NCBI RefSeq assembly: GCF_013839515.1 | Contig: NZ_JACDNQ010000004.1 | Span: forward strand, 124,001 to 188,000 | Direction: 5' to 3' | DNA: 64,000 nt | DNA from: Natronomonas salinimetallica | GTDB taxonomy: Archaea; Halobacteriota; Halobacteria; Halobacteriales; Haloarculaceae | In this document: positions 25,607-34,445 of the stretch, one piece after another | Layout: the number at the start of each line of letters is the position of its first letter | Numbering within the stretch: position 1 is the stretch's first letter | Program-made: the position numbers and the translations under genes | The notes under the pieces: generated by a model | What the model saw: the letters and a program-made list of their open reading frames with translations, nothing else | What the model was told of the DNA's origin: nothing | Databases searched by the model: none

Positions 25607-26941
25607 ATGGGACTGTTCGATCGGCTTCGTGGCGGGGGCGGACCGCGAGTCGCTTTCTTCGGCATCGACGGCGTACCGTATTCGCTGATCGCCGACAACG
25701 AGGGGACGTTCGAGAACCTCCATGCGTTCGGATCGGGCGGCGAAATCGACTCGATCGTACCGCCCGAATCGAGCGCGTGTTGGCCGGCCCTGACGACGGG
25801 AGTCAACCCGGGGACGACCGGGGTGTATGGTTTTCAGGACCGCGAGGTCGACAGCTACGAGACGTACGTCCCGATGGGACAGGACGTCCAGGCGACGCGG
25901 CTGTGGTCGCGCGTCGACGACGCGGGCGGGGAGGCAACGGTGATGAACGTCCCCGTCACGTTCCCGCCGGATCGGGACGTCCAGCGAATGGTCAGCGGCT
26001 TCCTCTCGCCGGGCGTCGAAAAGGCCGCCTACCCCGACGAGCTCCGCGAGACGCTCGAAGCGCTCGAGTACAAGATTGACGTCAACGCGAAACTCGGACA
26101 CAAAGACGACAAAGAGGCGTTCATCGAGGACGCCCACCGGACGCTCGACGCCCGCTTCGAGGCGTTCAAACACTACCTCGAGGGGGACGACTGGGACCTG
26201 TTTTTCGGCGTCTTCATGACGACCGACCGGGTGAATCACTTCCTGTTCAAAGACTACGCACAGGACGGCGAGTACAAAGCGGAGTTCATCGAGTTCTACG
26301 CGAAACTCGACCGGTATCTCGGGGAGCTACGCGGGATGCTGGACGAAAAGACGACGATGGTCGTCGCCTCCGACCACGGGTTCACCTCGCTCGACCACGA
26401 GGTCAAATGCAACGTCTGGCTGGAGAACAACGGGTGGCTCTCCTTCGAGGACGACGACCACGACAGCCTCGGCGACATCGCCGACGATACTCGGGCGTAC
26501 TCGCTCATTCCCGGGCGTTTCTATATCAACCTCGAGGGCCGCGAACCCCGCGGGTCGGTCCCCGAAGACGAGTACGAGGCAGTTCGAAAGGAGCTCAAAG
26601 CCGACCTGGAGGCGCTCGAAGGCCCCGACGGACGTCCCGTCGCCGACCGTATCGTGACCAAAGAGGACGCCTTCCGCGGCGAGCACGACGAGATCGCTCC
26701 CGACCTCGTCGTCATCCCGAACGACGGGTTCGACCTCAAATCCGGCTTCCGCGGCGGCGAGTCGGTGTTCGACGTCGGGCCACGGAACGGGATGCACAGC
26801 TTCGAGAACGCCTGCCTGTTCGTCGACGACGCCGATGCGACGGTCGAGGACGCCGACCTCTACGATATCGCACCCACGATACTCGACCTCCTCGATATCG
26901 GGATCGACCGCGGCGAGTTCGACGGCGCGTCGCTACTGTGA
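25607..26941 (+). CDS. Alkaline phosphatase superfamily protein (nucleotide pyrophosphatase/phosphodiesterase-like)
   Basis: This 444-aa protein has the metal-binding frame of the alkaline phosphatase/NPP superfamily: FFGIDGVP (first Asp, about residue 20), the nucleophile region ESSACWPALTTGVNPG (about 47-62), TTDRVNHF (Asp/His), VASDHGF (Asp-His) and the C-terminal HSFENACLF. It should hydrolyse phosphate mono- or diesters; the substrate is unknown. The residue preceding WPA is Cys where Thr or Ser is common, so the nucleophile needs checking. No signal peptide is seen, suggesting a cytoplasmic enzyme. Confidence 0.87.
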   Translation: MGLFDRLRGGGGPRVAFFGIDGVPYSLIADNEGTFENLHAFGSGGEIDSIVPPESSACWPALTTGVNPGTTGVYGFQDREVDSYETYVPMGQDVQATRLWSRVDDAGGEATVMNVPVTFPPDRDVQRMVSGFLSPGVEKAAYPDELRETLEALEYKIDVNAKLGHKDDKEAFIEDAHRTLDARFEAFKHYLEGDDWDLFFGVFMTTDRVNHFLFKDYAQDGEYKAEFIEFYAKLDRYLGELRGMLDEKTTMVVASDHGFTSLDHEVKCNVWLENNGWLSFEDDDHDSLGDIADDTRAYSLIPGRFYINLEGREPRGSVPEDEYEAVRKELKADLEALEGPDGRPVADRIVTKEDAFRGEHDEIAPDLVVIPNDGFDLKSGFRGGESVFDVGPRNGMHSFENACLFVDDADATVEDADLYDIAPTILDLLDIGIDRGEFDGASLL

Positions 26942-26942
26942 A

Positions 26943-27000
26943 CGGGTCGCGCGGGGAATTCACGGTCGCGTGGGGGATTCACGATCGCGCGGTAAGTTCG
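26943..27000. repeat. Degenerate 19-20-bp tandem repeat (three units) right after a stop codon
   Basis: Units at 26943-26962, 26963-26981 and 26982-27000 share the pattern CGGTCGCG(C/T)GGGGGATTCA with several differences. The array starts 2 bp after the TGA of the phosphatase-like gene. Confidence 0.55.
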
Positions 27001-27022
27001 TCGCTTTGGCCCCGAGCGTCCG

Positions 27023-28057
27023 TCACTTGATCGTGACGTGGCCGCTGTCTTTGTTCAACGCGAGGTTTGTCGCTATCTCGGCGTTTCGGGCCGCATACTG
27101 GGCGGTCTGGCCGAGGCTGACGAGAACCTCGCGTACGCGGAGCAGATCCTCGTTGGGCATCTCCTCTAGGTCATCGAGGATCTCGATCTCGCGGTTCCGG
27201 ATCTCCGCAAAGAGGTTGCGGGTCTCGATGGCCATGTCGTAATCGCGGTTGACCGCGGCCTGGACGCCGAGTTCGGTGATCTCGTTGACCTGATCGGTGA
27301 ACTCCCGAATGCGCCGCATCGCCCCGCTGTCGACGTTCAGGGTGTGGCCCTCGGTCTCGAGGACGATCTCGGCGATGTCCTCGGCGTTGTCGGCGGTCAA
27401 TTCGAGGTTCTTCGCGATCGAGCGGTAGCCGATGAGCGGAAAGCCCGAATCGAGGCCGACCGACCGTGCCAGGTTCGGGTTTTGATAGGCGGTGAAAATG
27501 AGCCGCAACAGGAGGACGAAGATCTTGTTCGCCTGCCGTTCGCGGTTCAACGCCCGCTGTGCGAGGTCGGGATTGCCGTGGGCGAGCGCTTTGATTCCCT
27601 CGTTTCGCATGGTCGAACCGGTCGATTCGAGCCGTTCGAGGAGGTTATCGAGCGTGAAGTCCTCGGGATCGACGGAACACCGGATTGCGATCCGTTCGGG
27701 CGTCTCCTCTATGACGCCGAGCCCCATCAGCTGGGTTTCGGCGTTGTAGACCGCGTTGATCTGTGCGGAATCGAGCGTGCCGCCGCTCCCGACCTCGACG
27801 TGGATGATCCGGCGTCCGAGCACGTACTGGGCGACGATCGCGCGTTCGACGGAGTCGGCATCGAGGTTCTGTGCGTGGATGACCGCCTCGCTTTCTTCTT
27901 TTTGAACGGACTCGGGTAGGACGGTCAGCGTTCCCTTGCTGCCCATCCGAAGCGACACCTCATCGCCCTTCTCGACGTTTTGATCGCTGGCCCACTCCGC
28001 GGGCAGCGTCATCGCGAGCGTCGAGGGTCCCAGCCGTTGTACCTTGCGTGTCTCCAT
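27023..28057 (-). CDS. PhoU domain protein with AbrB-type DNA-binding domain
   Basis: This 344-aa protein has an N-terminal SpoVT/AbrB-like domain (VQRLGPSTLAMTLPAEWASDQNVEKGDEVSLRM) joined to two PhoU three-helix domains (about residues 115-220 and 225-335). The architecture is typical of archaeal regulators of phosphate uptake. No pst transport genes are adjacent. A TATA-like ATATTAAG lies on the minus strand about 28 bp upstream of the ATG, with a second AT-rich stretch (TATATATA) behind it. Confidence 0.88.
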   Translation of the reverse strand: METRKVQRLGPSTLAMTLPAEWASDQNVEKGDEVSLRMGSKGTLTVLPESVQKEESEAVIHAQNLDADSVERAIVAQYVLGRRIIHVEVGSGGTLDSAQINAVYNAETQLMGLGVIEETPERIAIRCSVDPEDFTLDNLLERLESTGSTMRNEGIKALAHGNPDLAQRALNRERQANKIFVLLLRLIFTAYQNPNLARSVGLDSGFPLIGYRSIAKNLELTADNAEDIAEIVLETEGHTLNVDSGAMRRIREFTDQVNEITELGVQAAVNRDYDMAIETRNLFAEIRNREIEILDDLEEMPNEDLLRVREVLVSLGQTAQYAARNAEIATNLALNKDSGHVTIK

Positions 28058-28276
28058 ATTACTTCAATCGTTGTGCGAGGACTTAATATTCACTATATAT
28101 ACACTATTATTCGCGCACGCTCTTATACAATACCGAAGACCCCCCGGCTGATTGCGAGGACGGCCCCTCGATCGGCCCCCGAAATCGGGCGTCCGTCCCC
28201 GACGAACACCGGGGTCGGGGCTCGGACGCCGAGGGGACTCCCGGAACCGGGATCGGTCTCGGTTCGCTCCCGTGCG

Positions 28277-28284
28277 ATTATATA
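28277..28284 (+). promoter_or_regulatory. TATA box of the double CxxC/HTGH protein gene
   Basis: ATTATATA is centred about 26 bp before the GTG start at 28307, which decides that start over the much longer frame. Confidence 0.55.
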
Positions 28285-28306
28285 CGTTCCCGACGAAGGT
28301 GGGGGC

Positions 28307-28663
28307 GTGTCAGACCAGTTCGATGGCGGCCCGCTCGAACCCGACGATATCGACGATACGCCGACGGTGACCTGCAGTCGCTGCGACGGCGAGTGGGACC
28401 TCGGCTACGAACTCGACACCCTACGCGTCGGAAACCGAGCGCTCGAACGGTTTGCCTTGGACCACAAACGCCACACCGGCCACTTTCCCGACGACGTTCA
28501 GCCCTGGCGTGTGGCCTGCGAGGCGTGTCCGGACGCCGACGAATTTTTGACCGAGCGGCCTGCCCGCCGCTGGGCGGAGACCCACGCCCGCCACACCGGC
28601 CACGACGTATCGCTCGGCCACGCCGATGGCGGCTCGACGACGATCGAAGCGGAACCACGGTGA
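28307..28663 (+). CDS. Small protein with two CxxC...HxxHTGH putative zinc modules
   Basis: This 118-aa acidic protein starts with GTG (VSDQFDGGPLEPDD). It carries two similar modules: CSRC followed 28 residues later by HKRHTGH, and CEAC followed by HARHTGH. Each can supply two cysteines and two to three histidines for a zinc ion, so it looks like an internally duplicated zinc-finger protein. No named family is recognised. A DNA- or RNA-binding or protein-contact role is possible. The leaderless start is supported by a TATA box 26 bp upstream. Confidence 0.72.
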   Translation: MSDQFDGGPLEPDDIDDTPTVTCSRCDGEWDLGYELDTLRVGNRALERFALDHKRHTGHFPDDVQPWRVACEACPDADEFLTERPARRWAETHARHTGHDVSLGHADGGSTTIEAEPR

Positions 28664-28726
28664 CTGGACGCCGATGTCGTCCCGTGGCGGCTCGGACTCT
28701 GCGTCCGCCCATCGTCGGATCCGCGC

Positions 28727-30484
28727 TCACTCGTCGCGTCTGACGCCGGGGTTCGTGACCGCGCCGTTGGCGGCGGAGCCGAACGCGTCGCCGTACTTTC
28801 TGAGCACGCCGCCGTCGTAGGCGGGGTCGGGCTGTTCCCACGCGTCGAGGCGGGCTTGGAGTTCCGCCTCGGAGAGGTCGACGTCGAGGGTTCGCTCGGG
28901 GATATCGACGGTGATGTGGTCGCCGTCCTCGAGGGCGGCGATCGGACCGCCGACGAACGCCTCGGGGGCGACGTGGCCGATCATCGGACCGCGGGTACCG
29001 CCCGAGAAGCGGCCGTCGGTGAGCAACGCCACGTCGTCCTCGTGGCCGGCACCGACGACGGCCGCGGTGACGCCGAGCATCTCGCGCATCCCGGGACCGC
29101 CTCTCGGCCCCTCGTTGCGGATGATGATCACGTCGCCGGACTCGATTTCGTCCTCCTGGACGTAGGCCATCGCGTCCTCCTCGTTCTCGAAGATCCGTGC
29201 GGGGCCTTCGTGGTAGAACTCGTCGTCACCGGTCACCTTGAGCACGGCACCCTCCGGTGCGAGGTTCCCCTCGAGGATCTTGATCGCGCCCTCCTCCTGT
29301 TTTGGCTCGTCGATCGTATAGAGGAAGTCCGCCTCGATCTCGTCGTCCGTGGGGAGGGCGTGTTCCTCCTCGAGGAATTCGAGCTCCTCCGCGATCGTCC
29401 GGCCGGTGACCGTCATGGCGTCGCCGTGGAACAGCCCCGCGTCGAGCAGTCGCCGGATGACGACCGGGACGCCGCCGATCTCGTGGAGGTCGTTCATCAC
29501 GCGGTCGCCGCCGGGCTGGAGGTCGGCGATCTTCGGCGTCCGCTGGGAGACCCTGTCGAACTCCCCGATCGAGAGATCGACGCCCGCCTCGGCGGCGAGC
29601 GCGAGCAGGTGCAACACGCCGTTCGTCGAGCCGCCGATCGCGGTCTGGAGGGCGATGGCGTTCTCGAAGGACTTCTTCGAGACGATATCGGAGGGGCGTC
29701 GGTCGGCCTCGACGACCTCGACGGCGAGTTCGCCGGCACGGCGCGCGACCGCGTAGCGCTCGTGGTCCTCGGCTGGGGGAGAGGCGCTCCCCAGCGGCGC
29801 GAGCCCGAGCGCCTCGGCGATGGATGCCATCGTGTTCGCGGTGAACATCCCGCCACAGGAGCCGGCACCCGGACAGGCGTTGCGTTCGAGATCGTCGAGC
29901 TCGTCGCCGCTCATGTCGCCTTGGGCGTAGGCACCGACGCCCTCGAAGACCTGGACGATCGTCACGTCGCGGCCCTCGTGTTCGCCGGGCATGATCGACC
30001 CGCCGTAGAGGAACACGGAGGGGAGATCGGTCCGGATCGAAGCCATCATCATGCCGGGGAGGTTCTTGTCACAGCCGGCGACGGTCACGAGGGCGTCCAT
30101 TCGCTCACCGAAGGAGACCAACTCGACGGAGTCGGCGATGACTTCCCGGGAGATGAGGCTGGCTTTCATCCCCTCGGTCCCCATCGAGATGGCGTCGGAG
30201 ATGGTGATGGTACCGAACTCGATCGGCATCCCGCCGGCTTCGTCGATCCCCTCGATCGCCGAGTCGGCCACGTCGTCGAGGTGGACGTTACAGGGCGTGA
30301 TGTCCGCGGCGGGGTTCGGGACCCCGATGATCGGCGAGGAGAAGTCCTCGTCGTCGAAGCCCATCGCACGGAACATCGCCCGGTGGGGGGCGCGGTCGGG
30401 CCCCTCGGTCACGTCGCGGCTCCGGAGATCCTCGTCCTTCTCGTAGTCGCCAGGCTCTCGCTCGGACGGTGTCTGCTGGCTCAT
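28727..30484 (-). CDS. ilvD: Dihydroxy-acid dehydratase
   Basis: This 585-aa iron-sulfur enzyme of branched-chain amino-acid synthesis dehydrates 2,3-dihydroxy-isovalerate and -methylvalerate to the 2-oxoacids. Cysteines for the cluster are visible in [15 protein letters not shown] and [17 protein letters not shown], with the N-terminal cysteine in [11 protein letters not shown]. The C-terminal segment [15 protein letters not shown] is family-typical. A minus-strand TGGTTAAGTC box lies about 25 bp upstream of the ATG. No other ilv genes are adjacent. Confidence 0.96.
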   Translation of the reverse strand: MSQQTPSEREPGDYEKDEDLRSRDVTEGPDRAPHRAMFRAMGFDDEDFSSPIIGVPNPAADITPCNVHLDDVADSAIEGIDEAGGMPIEFGTITISDAISMGTEGMKASLISREVIADSVELVSFGERMDALVTVAGCDKNLPGMMMASIRTDLPSVFLYGGSIMPGEHEGRDVTIVQVFEGVGAYAQGDMSGDELDDLERNACPGAGSCGGMFTANTMASIAEALGLAPLGSASPPAEDHERYAVARRAGELAVEVVEADRRPSDIVSKKSFENAIALQTAIGGSTNGVLHLLALAAEAGVDLSIGEFDRVSQRTPKIADLQPGGDRVMNDLHEIGGVPVVIRRLLDAGLFHGDAMTVTGRTIAEELEFLEEEHALPTDDEIEADFLYTIDEPKQEEGAIKILEGNLAPEGAVLKVTGDDEFYHEGPARIFENEEDAMAYVQEDEIESGDVIIIRNEGPRGGPGMREMLGVTAAVVGAGHEDDVALLTDGRFSGGTRGPMIGHVAPEAFVGGPIAALEDGDHITVDIPERTLDVDLSEAELQARLDAWEQPDPAYDGGVLRKYGDAFGSAANGAVTNPGVRRDE

Positions 30485-30572
30485 ACCGGTGCGTGGCAGC
30501 CCACCGACTTAACCATCCGCATCTCGCTCCCGTCCGCCGGGCGAGGACGCCGTCCGCCCACCGTTATATGTC

Positions 30573-30586
30573 GTATGGTTACATAC
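30573..30586. promoter_or_regulatory. Palindrome between ilvD and a small zinc-ribbon gene, candidate operator
   Basis: GTATG-GTTA-CATAC is a perfect inverted repeat in the divergent intergenic region. It lies about 30 bp upstream of the TATA-like GAATTAATAC of the zinc-ribbon gene and about 60 bp upstream of the probable ilvD TATA box. Operator function is inferred. Confidence 0.35.
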
Positions 30587-30638
30587 TACTAGGGATATTA
30601 GGGTTTGAATTAATACCTTCCAAACTCTTCCGCAATAT

Positions 30639-30779
30639 ATGCGCCCGAAGACGACAATAAAAACAATAGAATTGTACGAGTGTCCGAAATGTGGGGACCG
30701 TCCCGAGACCGACGTGACCGGGCGGTGTGTCGCGTGCGGCGAGGAACTGATACATCTGGGCCGTGCTCGGGACCTGTGA
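30639..30779 (+). CDS. Small zinc-ribbon protein (46 aa, rubrerythrin-like / zinc-finger micro-protein)
   Basis: This 46-residue protein has the two-knuckle pattern CPKCG ... CVACG (ELYECPKCG, then RCVACGEELIHLG), characteristic of the very small zinc-ribbon proteins common in haloarchaea. It probably binds one zinc ion and works through protein or nucleic-acid contacts; no enzymatic role is expected. A TATA-like GAATTAATAC lies about 28 bp before the ATG, consistent with leaderless transcription. Confidence 0.75.
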   Translation: MRPKTTIKTIELYECPKCGDRPETDVTGRCVACGEELIHLGRARDL

Positions 30780-30917
30780 CGGCTGCGGCCTTTGCGGTGC
30801 TCGATGTCGGGCCACGGGCTCCGTATCGAGCCCCCCACGGCGGGTGACCGACAGCGAACGTGACGAGAAATCCCCGCTGTCGAAACCCACAACAGCCCAC
30901 TCGTCGTACGGCGGGTA

Positions 30918-31940
30918 ATGCGCGTCCGCGTCGACGTCGGTGGCAGACTGCACGTCGGCTTCCAGAACCTCTCGTTGGCACACGAGCGTCTCTACGGTGG
31001 GGTCGGCATCGCGCTCGATTCCCCGCGGGTCGTAGTGGAGGCCGAACCGGCCGATCGGATCGTCGTGACGGCCAAACGCGCCGGTACCGCCCCCCCGGCC
31101 GATCGGCACACCCGCGACGTCGGCCTCGTCGAAACGTACGCAGAGCGAAGTTGTGCGCTGTTCGGCGTCGACGGCGTCGCTGTCGATGTCATCGAGACGC
31201 TGCCCCGACACATCGGGTTGGGAAGCGGTACCCAGACTGCGCTCGCGACGCTCGCCGCCGTCGGGCGGGCATACGGCCGGTCGCCGGACGTCCGAGCGCT
31301 CGCCCCCTCGCTCAACCGCGGTGGCCGAAGCGGCGTCGGCGTCGGTACCTTCGAGTCGGGCGGGTTCGTCGTCGACGCCGGGCATCCGACCGAACGGTTC
31401 ACGACCGCTCCGCCGGACCCCGGCGAGTGGAGCGTCCCGGCGGTCACCGCCCGCCACGACCTTCCCCCGGCGTGGCGGTTTCTGGTCGTTCTGCCCGACG
31501 CCGAGGCCGGACGAAGCGGCGAGGGCGAAGACGAGAGCATGCGCAGCGTCGTCGAGACCGCCGACCCGTCGGTGGCCGATTCGCTCGCGGCGCTTTTGAC
31601 GCGCCGGCTCCTCCCGGCCGTCGCGGAGGGGCGTCTCGAGGCGTTCGGGGATGCGGTCGGCGAGTTCGGCCGTCTCAACGGCGCGTGGTACGCCGACGAA
31701 CAGGGCGGGGTGTACCGGCCGCCGGCGGGGCGGCTCATCGACGAACTGGCGGACTCACACGCCGTTCGGGGTATCGGCCAGTCATCGTGGGGGCCTGCGG
31801 TGTACGGTGTCACGGACGCCTCGCTGGCCGAGGAGGCGCACACCGCGGCCGAGGCCGCCCTCACGGCGACCGGGGTCGGCGGCGAGGTCCGAGCCGTCAC
31901 CCCCCGGAACGGGGGCGCACGGATCACGCGGCTCCGGTAA
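30918..31940 (+). CDS. Beta-ribofuranosylaminobenzene 5'-phosphate synthase family protein
   Basis: This 340-aa GHMP-kinase-fold protein opens RVRVDVGGRLHVGFQNLSLAHERLYGGVGIAL and has the GHMP phosphate-binding motif LPRHIGLGSGTQTALATL near residue 93. In methanogens this family condenses 4-hydroxybenzoate or p-aminobenzoate with PRPP in methanopterin synthesis; halophiles use folate-type cofactors, so the substrate here is open. The C-terminal GIGQSSWGPAVYG block is also family-specific. It ends 33 bp before the RecA/KaiC-like gene and may be co-transcribed. Confidence 0.87.
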   Translation: MRVRVDVGGRLHVGFQNLSLAHERLYGGVGIALDSPRVVVEAEPADRIVVTAKRAGTAPPADRHTRDVGLVETYAERSCALFGVDGVAVDVIETLPRHIGLGSGTQTALATLAAVGRAYGRSPDVRALAPSLNRGGRSGVGVGTFESGGFVVDAGHPTERFTTAPPDPGEWSVPAVTARHDLPPAWRFLVVLPDAEAGRSGEGEDESMRSVVETADPSVADSLAALLTRRLLPAVAEGRLEAFGDAVGEFGRLNGAWYADEQGGVYRPPAGRLIDELADSHAVRGIGQSSWGPAVYGVTDASLAEEAHTAAEAALTATGVGGEVRAVTPRNGGARITRLR

Positions 31941-31973
31941 CCGTTTTAACCCTACCGCCGCCGATGTACACGC

Positions 31974-32810
31974 ATGGATCGCATCCCCTTCGGGATCCGG
32001 CGGCTGGACACGACCATCGGCGGCGGGGCACCGTCGGGAAGCGTCGTGTTGCTCTCCGGGGAGGCCGGAGCCGGAGCCCGGGAGTTCGTCTATACCGCCG
32101 CGTTGATGAACGGGCTCGTCGAGAGCGATCCCGATCTCTTCGAGTTGTATTACGGTACTCTCCCCGACGGGACGAACCCGCCACCCGAAGTGCATTACGT
32201 CTCCTTTACCTCCCGGAAGCGACAACTCCGCCGGGAGATGTCGCTCGCGATGGACGAGGACATCGTGGACGCGGCCATCGGCTCGATCACGTTTCACGAC
32301 CTCTCGAACGAGTACTTTCGTCTCAGCCCCGTTCCACGCGAGTGGTACACAGGGGAGACGAGCCGGATCTCGGACCTCGGCGAGGACCAGGCCCGGACGA
32401 CCGTCCCCGAGGCTCTCGGCGACACGCTGACCGACCACGCCCCCGGAAACCTCGTCGTCATCGACTCGATCGCGGACCTCATCGACGCGCCGACCGACGA
32501 CCTCGAATGGGACGACGTCCCGGTCCTCTTGAAAGGGATTTCCAGGGTCGCGTTCGGATGGGGCGGAATGGTGTTGGTCCACGTCAACCGCGAGTCCCTC
32601 GACGACGCCCGGCACGGACAGTTGGTAGACGCCGCCGACGGCACCCTGCTGTTTAGATGGGAGAGCGGCGGATCGACGCGGGACCGGACGATGGTCGTCA
32701 AACAGTTCCGGGGAGTGCTCTCGCGGATCGAAGACGAGGACATCGTTCAATTCGAGACCGAAATCGGCGAGTCCGGCTTCGACATCAGCGACGTCCGGAA
32801 GATCCGGTGA
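31974..32810 (+). CDS. RecA/KaiC-superfamily ('HTR-like') protein with degenerate P-loop
   Basis: This 278-aa protein is related to archaeal RecA/KaiC-like ATPases: FGIRRLDTTIGGGAPSGSVVLLSGEAGAGAREF corresponds to the region around Walker A, and NLVVIDSIADLID to Walker B. The usual GKT/GKS lysine is replaced (GEAGAGAREF), so ATP hydrolysis is doubtful. The haloarchaeal family is known as HTR-like because it is linked to transducer genes in some genomes. No transducer gene is nearby here. Function is unknown. Confidence 0.78.
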   Translation: MDRIPFGIRRLDTTIGGGAPSGSVVLLSGEAGAGAREFVYTAALMNGLVESDPDLFELYYGTLPDGTNPPPEVHYVSFTSRKRQLRREMSLAMDEDIVDAAIGSITFHDLSNEYFRLSPVPREWYTGETSRISDLGEDQARTTVPEALGDTLTDHAPGNLVVIDSIADLIDAPTDDLEWDDVPVLLKGISRVAFGWGGMVLVHVNRESLDDARHGQLVDAADGTLLFRWESGGSTRDRTMVVKQFRGVLSRIEDEDIVQFETEIGESGFDISDVRKIR

Positions 32811-32897
32811 GACGGACCCTCTCACACCGTCGAGCGCCCGGCCCGGGTTCGGCAATCGCCGGCATACGACGTCAACAGTCCGTATAACCGACCAAAT

Positions 32898-32905
32898 GCT
32901 TAAAC
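32898..32905 (+). promoter_or_regulatory. TATA box of the coiled-coil/zinc-ribbon gene pair
   Basis: GCTTAAAC is centred about 28 bp upstream of the ATG at 32930 and should drive both overlapping genes. Confidence 0.5.
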
Positions 32906-32929
32906 CTGCGCTGGACGTAGTATGCCGTA

Positions 32930-33715
32930 ATGGCTACCGAGTCGGCCGCTGATCCGGAACTATCAGTAACGCTCCCTCCGTCGTTGTCCGAGTGGCTCGA
33001 GGAGCGGGCGGCGACGCTCGGGATGGACCGCGACGCGCTGTTGGCACACTTACTCGAGACACATCGGTCGGCGGCCGACCTCGACGAGAACTGGCTCGAT
33101 ACCGTGGACGAACGGATCGAGAGCATCGACGCTCGCACCCGAAAGACCGAACAGCGGGTCGGTGACGTCGAGACGGAACTCGCGGACAACGTCGAGGACA
33201 TCCGCGAGCGCGTCCTCCAGTTGCGGGACGCGATCGAGGGCCGAGCACCGGCGGATCACTCCCACGAGGAGTTCCGGATGCTGACCGACCGCCTCGATGA
33301 CGTCTCGGCGGAACTCGACGTGGTCGAAGACTCGATCGAACGGTTCGACGAGGAGTTCGGCTCCACCCACGAGCGCTTAGAAACCGCCGAAGACAGACTC
33401 GATCGGCTTGCCCGCGCCGTCGTCGCCCGCAAGCGCCGCGACGAGGCCGACGCCGAGGCCGACGCCGATCTGGGCGAGATCCGGCGTGCCGCCAACCGGA
33501 GTGGGGCCCTCGAAGCGAACTGCGACGGCTGTGGCGAGGCGGTCCGGATCGGACTGCTATCCGATGCCACCTGTCCGCACTGTGAGCGCCGGCTCTACGG
33601 CCTCGAGGAGCCGACGTCGGTGCTCCGGTGGTTCAGACAGCCGACGCTTCTCACCGAAGAAGGTACCGACGACGGCCCGGACGCCGAACCGAGGGACGAA
33701 GACGGCGATGAGTGA
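32930..33715 (+). CDS. Coiled-coil protein with C-terminal zinc ribbon
   Basis: This 261-aa acidic protein begins with a short ribbon-helix-helix-like segment (LSVTLPPSLSEWLEERAATLGMDRDALLAHLLE). A long coiled coil follows (about residues 55-175, heptad patterns such as ERIESIDARTRKTEQRVGDV), then a zinc-ribbon-like end CDGCGEAVRIGLLSDATCPHC with four cysteines. It overlaps the next gene by 8 bp (ATGAGTGA). The family appears haloarchaeal; function is unknown. The coiled coil and its coupled partner suggest a complex. Confidence 0.8.
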   Translation: MATESAADPELSVTLPPSLSEWLEERAATLGMDRDALLAHLLETHRSAADLDENWLDTVDERIESIDARTRKTEQRVGDVETELADNVEDIRERVLQLRDAIEGRAPADHSHEEFRMLTDRLDDVSAELDVVEDSIERFDEEFGSTHERLETAEDRLDRLARAVVARKRRDEADAEADADLGEIRRAANRSGALEANCDGCGEAVRIGLLSDATCPHCERRLYGLEEPTSVLRWFRQPTLLTEEGTDDGPDAEPRDEDGDE

Positions 33716-34445
33716 GGAAGAGGATTCCGCCGACGATCCCTTTGCGGAGTTGGACGATGAGGATTCCGCCGACGATCCCTTTGTGGAGTTAGAGGGGGAG
33801 AACGCCGACGATCCCTTTGCGGAGTTGGACGATGAGGATTCCGCCGACGATCCCTTTGCGGAGTTGGACGATGAGGATTCCGCCGACGATCCCTTTGCGG
33901 AGTTAGAGGGGGAGAACGCCGTTACATCTACCGGCGTGGACGACACCGACCGCCGGGATGATACGTCAATCGGGACGGACAGCCCCGACGTTTCTGATAG
34001 CCCCGACGTTTCTGATAGCCCCGACGTTTCTGACAACCCCGACGTTTCTGACAACCCCGACGTTTCTGACAACCCCGACGTTTCTGACAACCCGTTTACG
34101 GAGCTGGATGCTTCCGATCCGTCCAGTGCGGAGGTCGAGGACTTCTTCGAGGAGATGGAGCCCGCGAATATCGACGAGGAATCGCTCTGGGACGCGGTCC
34201 TCGAAGGCTCGTCCGAGGCCGAACCGGAACCGGAACCGAACGCGGACGACGGGGCCGACGCCGTCGTCCCGACGGAACAGTACTGTAAGAAGTGTGAATA
34301 CTTCGCCGAACCTCCCGAGACCGCCTGCACGAATTCGGGCACCGAAATCGTCGAGTTGGTCGGTACCGACCGGTTTCGGCTGCAGAACTGCCCCGTCGTC
34401 GCGGAACGCCAGCGTGCGAAGACGGTGTTTCCCGACGAGACCTGA
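33708..34445 (+). CDS. Acidic repeat protein with C-terminal cysteine motif
   Basis: This 245-aa protein begins within the stop of the previous gene (ATGAGTGA). Residues 5-72 are five copies of a 12-13-residue acidic repeat (SADDPFAELDDED or SADDPFVELEGEN). Residues 92-127 are six copies of the hexapeptide (S/N)PDVSD. The conserved part is the C-terminus: a helical DPSSAEVEDFFEEMEP segment and a four-cysteine motif CKKC..C..C (YCKKCEYFAEPPETACTNSG, then NCPVV). The repeats are probably disordered spacers that vary in number between strains. Confidence 0.82.
   Translation: MSEEEDSADDPFAELDDEDSADDPFVELEGENADDPFAELDDEDSADDPFAELDDEDSADDPFAELEGENAVTSTGVDDTDRRDDTSIGTDSPDVSDSPDVSDSPDVSDNPDVSDNPDVSDNPDVSDNPFTELDASDPSSAEVEDFFEEMEPANIDEESLWDAVLEGSSEAEPEPEPNADDGADAVVPTEQYCKKCEYFAEPPETACTNSGTEIVELVGTDRFRLQNCPVVAERQRAKTVFPDET
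33981..34088. repeat. 18-bp in-frame tandem repeat, six units
   Basis: Three AGCCCCGACGTTTCTGA(T/C) units followed by three AACCCCGACGTTTCTGAC units encode SPDVSD and NPDVSD. They are nearly identical at DNA level, so they expanded recently. Confidence 0.9.
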
